Below are positions 7,758-16,204 of a stretch of DNA of 26,379 nucleotides, one piece after another. The notes beneath the pieces were generated by a model. That model was not told where the DNA came from, did not search any database, and saw only the letters and a program-made list of their open reading frames with translations. Both the position numbers and the translations under genes were made by a program. Positions within the stretch are counted from its first letter, which is position 1; each line of letters begins with the position of its first letter. This DNA is from JBCCCJ01 sp039029315 (lineage in GTDB: Bacteria; Bacteroidota; Bacteroidia; J057): the NCBI GenBank assembly GCA_039029315.1, contig JBCCGK010000139.1, positions 1 to 26,379 of the forward strand, written 5' to 3'.

Positions 7758-8374
7758 TAAGGTTTCTCCCAACTTCGATACTTGACGATCAGTTGTGTTC
7801 GGGAATCTACCTGAAATTTTCCGAACAGTTTTTTGACATGGGTCTTCACTGTATTGAGGCTGATAAAGTGTTTGTCTGCCAGGTCTTGATTCGAGCATCC
7901 GGCATTGATGTCTACCAGAATGTCATACTCTTTTGGGGTGATTTTTTGTTCTAGTGAATGATTGATGAGATGGATATCAGGTGGGCCAACATGTTGTTCG
8001 GTTTGATGATTGAAGAGAGCAATCTCTATGGTAGAATACAAATCTTGCTCCTTAAAAGGTTTGACCAGATATCCCTTGGGAGCCGTGTATTTGGCCCGTT
8101 GGATGGTTTTGGAATCACTATAGGAGGTGAGATAGACGAAAGGAATTTTCAGATGATCATGGATATATTCTCCTACAGAAATCCCATCATTCCCATTTCC
8201 GAGATTGATATCCAAAATGGCAAAATCAGGAGATTCTTTGGCAAGCGTTTCTTTGGCTTCTTCGGCAGTATGACAAACCCCAATGATGTTGTAGGCCATT
8301 CTTTCAAGTTTGCGTGCAATATCCAGGGCAATCAAGGGTTCGTCTTCTACGATGAGAATGTTGATAGAGGGCAT
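7757..8374 (-). CDS. Two-component response regulator, LuxR/NarL-type HTH
   Basis: A 205-residue regulator. The receiver domain (residues ~4-120) has the acidic pocket Glu10-Asp11, phospho-acceptor Asp55 in FAILDINL, Thr83 and Lys105 in VKPF. A C-terminal LuxR/GerE helix-turn-helix at ~143-200 includes the recognition segment LNTVKTHVKKLF. It is a cytoplasmic DNA-binding output protein. Its ATG lies one base after the stop of the upstream histidine kinase, so kinase and regulator form one transcript and almost surely a cognate pair. The stop TAA sits at the border of repeat C, so insertion of that element may have set the present C-terminus. The target genes cannot be read from the sequence. 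Confidence 0.9.
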   Translation of the reverse strand: MPSINILIVEDEPLIALDIARKLERMAYNIIGVCHTAEEAKETLAKESPDFAILDINLGNGNDGISVGEYIHDHLKIPFVYLTSYSDSKTIQRAKYTAPKGYLVKPFKEQDLYSTIEIALFNHQTEQHVGPPDIHLINHSLEQKITPKEYDILVDINAGCSNQDLADKHFISLNTVKTHVKKLFGKFQVDSRTQLIVKYRSWEKP

Positions 8375-8375
8375 A

Positions 8376-10295
8376 TCAGCTGGCTAGTTGGTAGTTGTGG
8401 ATACGTAGACTAAGAGAGGTTCCTCCCTGATTTTCAGCAATGAACTCAGCATTGAGTTTCTTGGCAAATGATTTGATCAGCGTCATTCCGAAAGAAGTGG
8501 AGTGATCCTTGAGGCTGTTTGTTGGAATGCCCACGCCATCATCTTTGACAGAGAGGAGCAGGGCTTCATTGTCCTTCTTGAAGATGACCTCTATCTGTCC
8601 ATGCTCTCCGGGAGGAAAGGCATGTTTGAGCGCATTGCTTAGGAGTTCATTCAAGATCAGTCCAATCGGAATCAAGGTGTCAACATCTATCAGAAGAGGT
8701 TCTGCCTCAATACTGAGTTGAATGTGTTCTTGTCTGATATTATAGGAATGAAACAAGCTATCCGCCAGTTTCCCAATATATTCCCTGATGTCCATGCTGG
8801 TCAAATTGTCCGTTTGATACAAGTTCTGATGAATCAAAGTCATGGAATAGACCCTATCTTGTCCTTCCTGAAAGGCTTGTCGGGCTTTTGCATCCTGGAT
8901 CGAATCAGACTGTAGACTGAGCAAACTGCTGACAACCTGTAAGTTGTTTTTGACCCGATGATGGATCTCTCGAAGGAGGGTCTCTTTTTCATGCAGGGAT
9001 TGAGCAATGGTGGTGTTTTTTTGTTCCAGCAGACGATTGGTTTTCGACTTGAAGTAAAGGAAATACAAAGCAATTATGGCAAGGATTCCAACCAGGGAAG
9101 CGGTAAGGGTCAATCCCCGATTGCTCAAGGAAGCTTTTTCGAGGGCAAATTGACTGGCAGCCAATTCCTTTTCTTGCTTTTCTGTCTCATACTTGATGGC
9201 CAACTCCTGAAGACTCTTCTCAGCTTCCAGGGTTTGAAGGCTATCACTGATGGTTTTGGCTTGTTTGTGATAAGCCAAAGACAATTGATACTTCCCTGAA
9301 GATTCATATAATTCTGCAAGAATTTGCAACAAGGCCAGCTTAACCCCAATTCGATTCACCTGCTTGCCAACTTCTTGCGCTTCGAAGGTATAGGCAAAGG
9401 CATCTTCCATTCGATTCAACTCTCTCAGAAGGCGAATAATCTCAAAATAATTTCCAATCATGGATTGGGAGTGTTTCATTCGCTTTTGTTCAGCAAGGAG
9501 CTTGATTCGCTTGTCCAGTTGTATCTCTGCTGGTTCGGTAGTGCTGGCAGCATGGAAGGGATGGATAAGTTTGTTATTGCCTGTTTGTGGATCCTTGTTT
9601 AGCAATTTTCTGTACTCTTCCAGATAGCTGGCATAGTCCTCAAAGCGATCCTCCTGATAGGCATACTTCATGAGGTGATACAATAAGAATCCATGGTCTT
9701 TTCTGTTTTGTCTGGCAGAAGTAATCTCATAGGCTTGAGCCATAAAACGGTCTCTTTCCTCTCTCTTGCCTTGTGCCCAATATCCTTTGGCAATGTCATA
9801 ATAGACCATCCATTTTTGATAGGGATACCCCGTTTCCTCATATGCTTTTTCGGTAAGGGTAAAATAATAGAAAGAAGAATCGTACATCTGCTTGACAAAG
9901 AAATTATTGGCAATTTTGGAATATAATTTTCCCTTGTACAAGCCTAAATCGGGTTTGTGAACCAAGGCGGGAATGAAGGAGAGAAATTCCTGATATTTCT
10001 CATGATTGCCCATCATGAAGTAGGTGGCGGCAATCCGAATAACACTGGCCGCTTCCCCTTTGGAATAGTCAAGGCGTTTGGACAATTCCAAAGCTGGCAT
10101 GAGGTAATACAGGGTGCTGTCCTGATCATTGGTATGGAACGTCTTGGCCAGATCATGATACCTCCAAACCTTGGAAGTGTCCTCAGATCTTTGTGAGAGG
10201 ATCGCCCGCAAACTGTCCTGAACAGCAGAGGATTGGGCGTGCAGACCCATAAGGCAAACGTGACACGAAAGGAGCAGTAGGAAGTAGCGATTCAT
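8376..10295 (-). CDS. Sensor histidine kinase (HisKA_2 type) with periplasmic TPR-like region, paralogue 1
   Basis: A 639-residue kinase. It has a cleavable signal peptide (cut near QSS at ~21), a helical TPR-like sensor region (~25-360), a short coiled coil, one transmembrane helix (~396-416), the HisKA_2 dimerisation motif LLREIHHRVKNNLQ with phospho-His at 445/446, and a HATPase domain with NELLSNALKHAF (N box) and DDGVGIP (G1). This family phosphorylates response regulators such as the one it adjoins at 7757-8374 (one-base gap). The upstream gene at 10432-12351 is a same-length paralogue, 136 bp away with no terminator between, so all three may be one operon. The ligand is unknown; TPR sensors often respond through protein contacts. 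Confidence 0.9.
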   Translation of the reverse strand: MNRYFLLLLSCHVCLMGLHAQSSAVQDSLRAILSQRSEDTSKVWRYHDLAKTFHTNDQDSTLYYLMPALELSKRLDYSKGEAASVIRIAATYFMMGNHEKYQEFLSFIPALVHKPDLGLYKGKLYSKIANNFFVKQMYDSSFYYFTLTEKAYEETGYPYQKWMVYYDIAKGYWAQGKREERDRFMAQAYEITSARQNRKDHGFLLYHLMKYAYQEDRFEDYASYLEEYRKLLNKDPQTGNNKLIHPFHAASTTEPAEIQLDKRIKLLAEQKRMKHSQSMIGNYFEIIRLLRELNRMEDAFAYTFEAQEVGKQVNRIGVKLALLQILAELYESSGKYQLSLAYHKQAKTISDSLQTLEAEKSLQELAIKYETEKQEKELAASQFALEKASLSNRGLTLTASLVGILAIIALYFLYFKSKTNRLLEQKNTTIAQSLHEKETLLREIHHRVKNNLQVVSSLLSLQSDSIQDAKARQAFQEGQDRVYSMTLIHQNLYQTDNLTSMDIREYIGKLADSLFHSYNIRQEHIQLSIEAEPLLIDVDTLIPIGLILNELLSNALKHAFPPGEHGQIEVIFKKDNEALLLSVKDDGVGIPTNSLKDHSTSFGMTLIKSFAKKLNAEFIAENQGGTSLSLRIHNYQLAS

Positions 10296-10431
10296 GGGAG
10301 ATTCTTCTGATCAAAGGTGGAGGACAAGGGCGCGGGAAGATGCCAAGTAAACAACGAACCCAAAAACGGCCGATAGCAAGAGTGTTGGATATTTGCTTTT
10401 TGAGCTGGTCATGGAAGAAGTGTGAGTAGCA

Positions 10432-12351
10432 TCAACTTGCGAGTTGATAGTTATGGATTCGAAGACTGAGAGTGGTGCCGACTTGCGTATCTGTCGTCAG
10501 TTCTGCCCCGAGTTTTTTGGCGAAAGATTTGATCAGGGTCATCCCAAAGGAATTGGAATGATCTGTCAATTTGCTTTCCGGTATGCCTACGCCATCATCT
10601 TTGACCGCCAACAAAAGGGCCTCTTGTTCCTGTTTGAAAATCACATCTATCTGTCCCTCCTCTCCAGATGGAAAGGCATGTTTCAGTGCATTGCTGAGGA
10701 GTTCATTCAAAATCAGTCCGATAGGTATCAGGGTGTCTACATCGATCAGAAGCGGTTCTGCCTCAATGGAGAGCTGAATATGCTCCTGCCGAATATTGTA
10801 AGAATGGAATAAGCTGTCTGCGAGCTTTTCGATATAGTCCTTGATATCCATGCTCGTGAGATTGTCTGTTTGGTAGAGGTTCTGGTGAATGAGGGTCATA
10901 GAGTAGACCCGGTCCTGTCCTTCCTGAAAGGCTTGTCTGGCCTCTGCATCTGTGATGGAATCAGATTGGAGACTCAATAGACTGCTGACCACTTGCAGAT
11001 TGTTTTTGACTCGATGATGGATTTCTCTAAGCAGGGTTTCTTTTTCTTCCAGCGAGTGGGCAATGGTCGTGTTTTTTTGTTCCAACAGGCGATTGGTTTT
11101 GGATTTAAAATAGAGAAAATACAGAGCGATCACTGCAAGAACGCCAATGAGAGAAGCAGTGAGGGTCAAGGCCCGGTTATTGATGGAAGCTTTTTCAAGC
11201 GCGAATTGGCTAGCAGCCAGTTCTTTTTCCTGCTTTTCGGTTTCATATTTCACGCGCATTTCCTGAAAATTCTTCTGTGCCTCTTTGACATGGAGGCTAT
11301 CATTCAACTGCACGCTCATTTTGTGATACCGCAAGGATTCTTTGTAATTCCCCAACTGTTCATAATTTTCAGAGACCTGTGCGAGGAATCCAGTCTCGAA
11401 GTATGGTTGGCGAATGTCCCGGACAATTTTGATTCCTTTGAGTGCATAGGAAAGTGCTCCTTCATAATCTCCCATTTCATGTTTGAGATTCGCCAAATCA
11501 GAGTAGGTGTTCATCACACTCTGAGTATGTTTCATTCGGATTTGTTCCTTCAAAATGCTCAAAGCTTTCTCTAGTTTTTCCTCATTGGTTTCTTCCTTGT
11601 CAGCAAAGTAAAAGGGGTGAATCAATGAATTATTGGTACCATCTTCTCGTTGGGTAAACTGTCGATACTCCTCCATATATGTAGCATAGTCCGCGAATCG
11701 ACCATCTTTATAGGCATATAGAAGAAGGTAGTACAACACAAATCCATGATCCATACGGATTTGTTTTTCTTTGGTCAATTGATAGGCTTTTTTGTGATAG
11801 AGGTTTCGCATCTCATCTTCCCCAATCGTTTGGTATACCCTTGCCATATCAGAATATACGCCCCAATTGTTGTAAGCATTTCCTGAAGCAATGTTGGCAA
11901 TTTCAGCCAACTGGAAATAATACTGAGCAGAATCATGGGCCATATTTGATAAGAACTGATTGCCTATTTGGGAGAGTAATTTTCCTCGAAATGGACCCAG
12001 ATCTTTATGTTGGAGCAAAGGGGGCACGACCTCGGACAGCATCCTTGTTAACTCATCTGTATTGCCACTAACGATATGGGAGACATTGATTTGTAGGACA
12101 GTTGCTGCTTCCCCCTTATGAAAACCAATCTCTCGGGAGAGAGCCAGGGCAGGTTGAAGGTAGAAAAGCGTACTATCCTGATCCGTGGTATAAAATACTT
12201 TTGACAACTCGTGATACAACCAGACCTTGGAGCTGTCATTCGGGGCACGCTCAATCAGGGATCGCAGGCTGTCCGCTTCTGGAGAAGAAAAAATGGAGGC
12301 AGAAGAAAAAAATCCCAGTAAAAGGGGCAAGAGTAGGAAAGGGCGGTACAT
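10432..12351 (-). CDS. Sensor histidine kinase (HisKA_2 type) with periplasmic TPR-like region, paralogue 2
   Basis: A second 639-residue kinase with the same architecture as the gene at 8376-10295: signal peptide, TPR-like region, transmembrane helix near 396-416, EIHHRVKNNLQ, N box and DDGVGIP. Over the last ~271 residues I count 33 differences from its neighbour (~88% identity), and both end RIHNYQLAS. The sensor halves are far more diverged, roughly 40% identical by eye. This points to tandem duplication with the sensor diverging while the kinase core is held, or gene conversion of the core. It has no response regulator directly behind it and probably shares the one at 7757-8374, letting two inputs reach one output. 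The start at 12351 gives a proper signal peptide. Confidence 0.9.
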   Translation of the reverse strand: MYRPFLLLPLLLGFFSSASIFSSPEADSLRSLIERAPNDSSKVWLYHELSKVFYTTDQDSTLFYLQPALALSREIGFHKGEAATVLQINVSHIVSGNTDELTRMLSEVVPPLLQHKDLGPFRGKLLSQIGNQFLSNMAHDSAQYYFQLAEIANIASGNAYNNWGVYSDMARVYQTIGEDEMRNLYHKKAYQLTKEKQIRMDHGFVLYYLLLYAYKDGRFADYATYMEEYRQFTQREDGTNNSLIHPFYFADKEETNEEKLEKALSILKEQIRMKHTQSVMNTYSDLANLKHEMGDYEGALSYALKGIKIVRDIRQPYFETGFLAQVSENYEQLGNYKESLRYHKMSVQLNDSLHVKEAQKNFQEMRVKYETEKQEKELAASQFALEKASINNRALTLTASLIGVLAVIALYFLYFKSKTNRLLEQKNTTIAHSLEEKETLLREIHHRVKNNLQVVSSLLSLQSDSITDAEARQAFQEGQDRVYSMTLIHQNLYQTDNLTSMDIKDYIEKLADSLFHSYNIRQEHIQLSIEAEPLLIDVDTLIPIGLILNELLSNALKHAFPSGEEGQIDVIFKQEQEALLLAVKDDGVGIPESKLTDHSNSFGMTLIKSFAKKLGAELTTDTQVGTTLSLRIHNYQLAS

Positions 12352-12569
12352 AGGCTATTCTTTATTTCAAAAATTAGTGTCAAGCCAAAAGAATAGTTCT
12401 GATTGACAAAGTAAGGAAAAAGTCAGAGAAATGAGAACGGCCGCCAGATCGTCCTATCTATGTTTTTTGGGAATATCACCCTAAAGTGTGATTGTCAACT
12501 GAGGCGAATAAGCGGAACTTAGCAGTGTCAAAAACAGAACCATTCTCATCTTGGGTATACACATCAATC

Positions 12570-12777
12570 GATTTCAAGTCTCAAGGGACTTGAATGCAGT
12601 CCCATTCATCAAAAACAACATCTACTTTTTTTATTCTACATCAAAACACTTCATGTTCGTCTAAGCGGACAAAAAAACAAAACTGATCTGAAAACGCCCT
12701 ATTTCTGGGCAAAGCGACTGCAGGAGGATCAGGACGGAAAGACGCAAAGGTGCATAAACCCTTCTGCGTCTTTTTTT
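12570..12777 (+). ncRNA. Candidate small RNA ending in an orphan terminator
   Basis: The plus strand carries, in order: two mutually exclusive stems (CAAGTC 12575-12580 with GACTTG 12587-12592, or GGGACT 12585-12590 with AGTCCC 12598-12603); a 6-bp hairpin at 12654-12671; a GCCC/GGGC hairpin near 12697-12711; then a strong intrinsic terminator at 12738-12777. No plus-strand protein gene lies upstream for over 5 kb, so something short must be transcribed for this terminator to make sense. The 5' end and promoter are not identified; the start given is the first structured base. No known RNA family recognised. Confidence 0.35.
12738..12777 (+). terminator. Rho-independent terminator, plus strand
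   Basis: A 9-bp stem AAAGACGCA / TGCGTCTTT, one bulged C, then AAGG / CCTT, closes a nine-base loop (12751-12759), followed by a run ending in seven Ts at 12771-12777. Read on the minus strand the stem is followed only by CCGTCC, so the signal is directional and does not serve the minus-strand gene at 12870. Confidence 0.75.
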
Positions 12778-12869
12778 GTCTTGGACCATCTGCCGGAAGT
12801 AAGGAAATCTGGGGTTTTTTCATGACTCAAACCGCTTTTCCCTATATTCCCAAACTCAAGCCTGCCTGC

Positions 12870-15488
12870 TTATCTGTGGCTCACAGGCTTCTTGCCGGGC
12901 AATACCGAAAAGGCTTGCTCATAGACTTCTTCCCCTGTCAGGAGCAACATCCGATACTCCCCTTCTGGAAGAAATCGATCATAATGAATAAAGTAAGGCG
13001 AATGGCTGTTTTGTCGCTCCATGACCAAATCCCAACGATATTGATTCAGTCCCTCTTGTCCTTCTAACACAATTTCCCATTGATCTTTCCATGATTCATT
13101 GACCACTTTCAGGAGCACGTCTTGTGGCTCGTTCAGCCAAAAACTAATGGGAAGTCGCTCCAGGGTTCGGTAGTTTGGGTCTTGATGTGTATCATTGAAC
13201 CAGGGACGACATATGTCTGAAAGCGGGAATAGCTGATCCTGAGCATATGAGAGCCCCTGGTCAAATACCTGATGGATCGGCCCAAGATTGATTTTGTAAA
13301 TTCCTCTCCCATGTGTGCCGACGATCAAATCCTTGCTGGGAAGCTGAATGGCCAGATCTCCAATCGCTACAGCTGGCATATTCCGGCCCAATAGCTGCCA
13401 GGAGGTTCCCTGATCCATCGAAACATAGACGCCTCGGTAGAGTCCGGCATACAGGATTTCGGGGTAGATGGGATCTTCCAGAATGACATTGACAGGCTCG
13501 TTTGGAAGATTGGTCCTGATACTTTCCCACTGTTGTCCCCTGTCATCTGAGCGGAACAAATAGGCATTCAGATCATCATAATTGATGCCTGTGCTTGCCA
13601 GGTATACCCGTTGGTCAGAAAATCCAGATGGACAGATGCTCCGAATATAGCCTACGGGCAAGCCATCTGAGCGTTCTTCCCACCTTATCCCATCATCTTC
13701 ACTGACCCAACAAGCTCCCTTGTCTGTCCCAACATAGAGCAGCCCAGCCTGAAGAGGAGACTCTGCCAGCGAAGCTGCCGCCAAAGATTGTTTCATAGGA
13801 TCATTGGACACGGCCAAATCGTCACTGATGACTTGCCAGTGATCTCCTCGATCTATGCTTTTGAAGACATAATTGCCAGCTTTGTAGAGGGTATGTGGAT
13901 CATGAGAGGACAATAAGTAGGGGGAAATAAAATTAAATGAAAGTTGTCCATTATGTCCTCTCGGTAATCTGGGACGAATCGAAACGGAGGCGTCCAACTG
14001 CATATTTTTTCTGCGAACAGCCCCTTCCTGCATACTGAAATAAACCGTATTGGGGTCCGTCGGGTCAACAAATGTCATACATCCATCTCCGCCCATCCAG
14101 GCATCGATCCATAGATACTTCCATGGATCTGGAAAGTGGGCCTCCCATTCGATCGAAGGACCATAGACGGTGGCATCATCCTGGGTTCCTCCATAGATTC
14201 GATAGGGAATTTGAGTATCAACAGCGATATCATAAAACTCCCCTGTGGGAAGATTGTTGTAATGTGTCCAGTGTTCGCCTGTATCATAACTCTGGTATAA
14301 GCCGCCATCATTGCCCAGAAGTATATGGGCAGGATTGTCAGGATTGATCCACATCTCACAATGATCCAGATGAAGTCCATCTGCAATGCTTGGATTAATA
14401 TGGGATACCTTCCCTCCGATTGTCTCAAAGGTTCTTCCACCATCCTGGCTATGCCCCAATCTGACGCCAAGGGCAAAAATTTCCTCATCGTCCTGTGGAT
14501 TGACATAGAGATCGGCAAAATACCAGCCGATGGAGGAAAAGATCATCAATTCTTCTGAATGCGTTCGTTTCCATTGTTGACCGCCATTCAGACTTTGGTA
14601 TACTTCCGCAGCCCCTTGATTCCGTCTGTTTCGTTTTCGATTGTCTACCAAGGCATAGACCTTGTCAGGGTTGGTGTAGGAAACTGCCAACCCGATACGA
14701 CCTGTATATTTGCTGCTGGGCAGACCATTGCTGCTTCGACTCCAACTTTTTCCTCCGTCATCACTGCGATATACCCCACTGTTTTTTCCCATGACATTGG
14801 GATAGTTCTCCCAGAGAGAGGCGTAGAGGATATGTGGATCGGAAGGGGAAAAGACTATGTCATTGGCACCGGTAAAGTCATCCAAATAGAGGACCTGTTC
14901 CCAGCTTTGTCCGCCGTCTTCTGTCAAATACAGGCCTCTATTGGCATTGGGGGTCCAAAAATGCCCCAATACTGCAACCACAACGATGTCGGGGTCATAT
15001 GGATGAATGGCAATCTCCCCTATGTGCCAGGAATCCTCAAGACCCAGATGACGCCAACTGTCTCCCCCATCATCCGAGCGATAGATGCCCGTCCCAGGCA
15101 TGGTGAAGTTCCGGGGCTTTTTGAGACTTTCGCCTGTTCCGACATAGAGGATGTCTGGATGAGAGGGGGACAGCGCAATATCTCCGATGCCGAGTGCAGG
15201 CTGATCCTCAAAGATTGGCCGCCAACTCAGCCCATTGTTTGTGGTCTTCCAGAGATTCCCGGAGCCGAACGCAACATACATGGTTCCCGGTCGACTAGGG
15301 TCTGCCTGTACTGCTTCTACCCGGGCTGAATTGACCACAGGACCCAGACTGATCCAGTCCACATCAAGAAGGGTGGATTGTTTCATGTCTTGGTACTGCT
15401 CAAAAGAGGTGATAAGGGGAGAAACAGGCTGCTGAGCGCAAATGACTGATGGAATCAGTAAACAAAGAAGGGTAAGACGTTTCATCAT
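12870..15488 (-). CDS. Secreted Asp-box (VPS10/sortilin- or BNR-like) beta-propeller protein
   Basis: An 872-residue exported protein with a signal peptide (residues 1-19, cleavage after ICA). It contains about ten Asp-box motifs (S-x-D-x-G-x-x-W style), for example YRSDDGGDSW, YLTEDGGQSW, YRSDDGGKSW, FKSIDRGDHW, WVSEDDGIRW and YVSMDQGTSW. They imply one or two many-bladed propellers like the sortilin/VPS10 or GH74/sialidase folds. A C-terminal ~110-residue beta-rich domain follows. Such proteins are often labelled glycosyl hydrolase, but Asp-boxes are structural and I cannot identify catalytic residues, so a binding role is equally possible. No T9SS tail is seen. An alternative start one codon later (second Met) is possible. 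Monocistronic by position, with ~380 bp or more of non-coding DNA on either side. Confidence 0.82.
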   Translation of the reverse strand: MMKRLTLLCLLIPSVICAQQPVSPLITSFEQYQDMKQSTLLDVDWISLGPVVNSARVEAVQADPSRPGTMYVAFGSGNLWKTTNNGLSWRPIFEDQPALGIGDIALSPSHPDILYVGTGESLKKPRNFTMPGTGIYRSDDGGDSWRHLGLEDSWHIGEIAIHPYDPDIVVVAVLGHFWTPNANRGLYLTEDGGQSWEQVLYLDDFTGANDIVFSPSDPHILYASLWENYPNVMGKNSGVYRSDDGGKSWSRSSNGLPSSKYTGRIGLAVSYTNPDKVYALVDNRKRNRRNQGAAEVYQSLNGGQQWKRTHSEELMIFSSIGWYFADLYVNPQDDEEIFALGVRLGHSQDGGRTFETIGGKVSHINPSIADGLHLDHCEMWINPDNPAHILLGNDGGLYQSYDTGEHWTHYNNLPTGEFYDIAVDTQIPYRIYGGTQDDATVYGPSIEWEAHFPDPWKYLWIDAWMGGDGCMTFVDPTDPNTVYFSMQEGAVRRKNMQLDASVSIRPRLPRGHNGQLSFNFISPYLLSSHDPHTLYKAGNYVFKSIDRGDHWQVISDDLAVSNDPMKQSLAAASLAESPLQAGLLYVGTDKGACWVSEDDGIRWEERSDGLPVGYIRSICPSGFSDQRVYLASTGINYDDLNAYLFRSDDRGQQWESIRTNLPNEPVNVILEDPIYPEILYAGLYRGVYVSMDQGTSWQLLGRNMPAVAIGDLAIQLPSKDLIVGTHGRGIYKINLGPIHQVFDQGLSYAQDQLFPLSDICRPWFNDTHQDPNYRTLERLPISFWLNEPQDVLLKVVNESWKDQWEIVLEGQEGLNQYRWDLVMERQNSHSPYFIHYDRFLPEGEYRMLLLTGEEVYEQAFSVLPGKKPVSHR

Positions 15489-16017
15489 ACGAACTATCTA
15501 AGAGCAAGAGGGGTAAATGTTGCGGCAATATGGCAGATTTTTGGGAGGCGGGCAAGAGATGAATACAAATGCTTTGGAAATAGGGAAGGTGCGACAAATA
15601 GAAATATTCGTCTTTCCTTCTAATTCACCTCTCTAGAGATAGGCGCTCAAGCCCTGTAAATCAGAAAAATGGGGAAGAGAGCGATTGAATGTTTACATCA
15701 GATCTTCTGCTTGCAATCCAGGCTATATCAGATATTCTTCTTCTTTCAACTGGCAAAAAATCTGACCTTTCATCCTCAAATCCTAAAAGCAAGGATTGGA
15801 GGATGAATTGATCATCACTGCCTTCTTGTATGATATTGGACAGTTTGGGCCAATGGAATTACAGGCACAATCTTTTGCGAAAATGGGAATTATGAGAATG
15901 AGCAAGAGGATGTGTGGGGAGAGAAATTTTGGAAGGAGAAAGGCTATCTCTGATAAAAGCATGTTGCCAGTCAGAAACTCTTTTGACCAGATAGCTTGGG
16001 AGAAGCGAATTCCTGAT
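15489..16017. other. Intergenic region with an isolated strong hairpin
   Basis: About 530 bases between the Asp-box gene and a repeat C fragment. Frames crossing it lack any recognisable domain and run into the repeat, so I call no gene. The notable structure is a hairpin with 14-bp arms and one mismatch (15771-15784 CATCCTCAAATCCT; 15792-15805) around a seven-base loop. It has no T-run on either side, so it is not an intrinsic terminator. Confidence 0.55.
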
Positions 16018-16086
16018 CAAAAAAGCCGCCGAATGAGGAAAAAATACGCATACAAAAAATAAGTGACAGATGTTCAAACAGTCTCT
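16018..16086 (-). repeat. Repeat family C, copy 2 (partial, ~69 bp)
   Basis: In minus orientation it runs from AGAGACTGTTTGAACATCTGT through ACTTATTTTTTGTATGCG and breaks off at the T-run before the central hairpin. It is nearly identical to the matching half of copy 1. The missing half indicates deletion or breakage at the hairpin. It directly abuts the terminator of the lipoprotein gene. Confidence 0.85.
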
Positions 16087-16087
16087 A

Positions 16088-16135
16088 AGAAAAAAGGCGA
16101 TTTCAAGGCATGTGATGCTGCTTGAAATCGCCTTT
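16088..16135 (-). terminator. Rho-independent terminator of the repeat lipoprotein gene
   Basis: A perfect 15-bp stem, AAAGGCGATTTCAAG (16093-16107) and CTTGAAATCGCCTTT (16121-16135), with a 13-base loop that can form an inner GCAT/ATGC pair. On the minus strand it is followed by a T-run (A-run at 16088-16095). It lies 70 bases after the stop of the gene at 16205-17020. Confidence 0.85.
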
Positions 16136-16204
16136 CTCGTTAACGTGATGCAGAAGACTTCTGTGAGCAAACTGTCTTCAACATCTACAGGAATAGAGAT
16201 GAGA

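Larger units (their letters stand above)
12352..12869. other. Intergenic region between two minus-strand genes
   Basis: 518 bases with no convincing protein gene on either strand. It would hold the promoter of the kinase operon (near 12352-12430, minus) and the 3' trailer of the Asp-box protein. Its main content is a series of hairpins ending in a plus-strand intrinsic terminator at 12738-12777, described separately as a candidate RNA gene. Confidence 0.7.

Noticed and set aside
12705..12765. Resemblance to a cyclic-di-GMP (GEMM) riboswitch, from GGGCAAA ... GACGCAAAG ... TAAACC
   Set aside because: The spacing between the GGGCAAA and GACGCAAAG motifs is too long, the paired stems of the riboswitch are not present, and GACGCAAAG is explained as the terminator stem.
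12870..15488. Calling the Asp-box protein a glycoside hydrolase
   Set aside because: Asp-boxes are structural turns of the propeller and no catalytic residues could be identified from the sequence alone.
15796..16062. An 88-codon plus-strand open frame, and a 103-codon minus-strand frame overlapping it
   Set aside because: Both run into the repeat C fragment, have no recognisable domain, and part of the minus frame recurs as a translation of repeat C copy 1.
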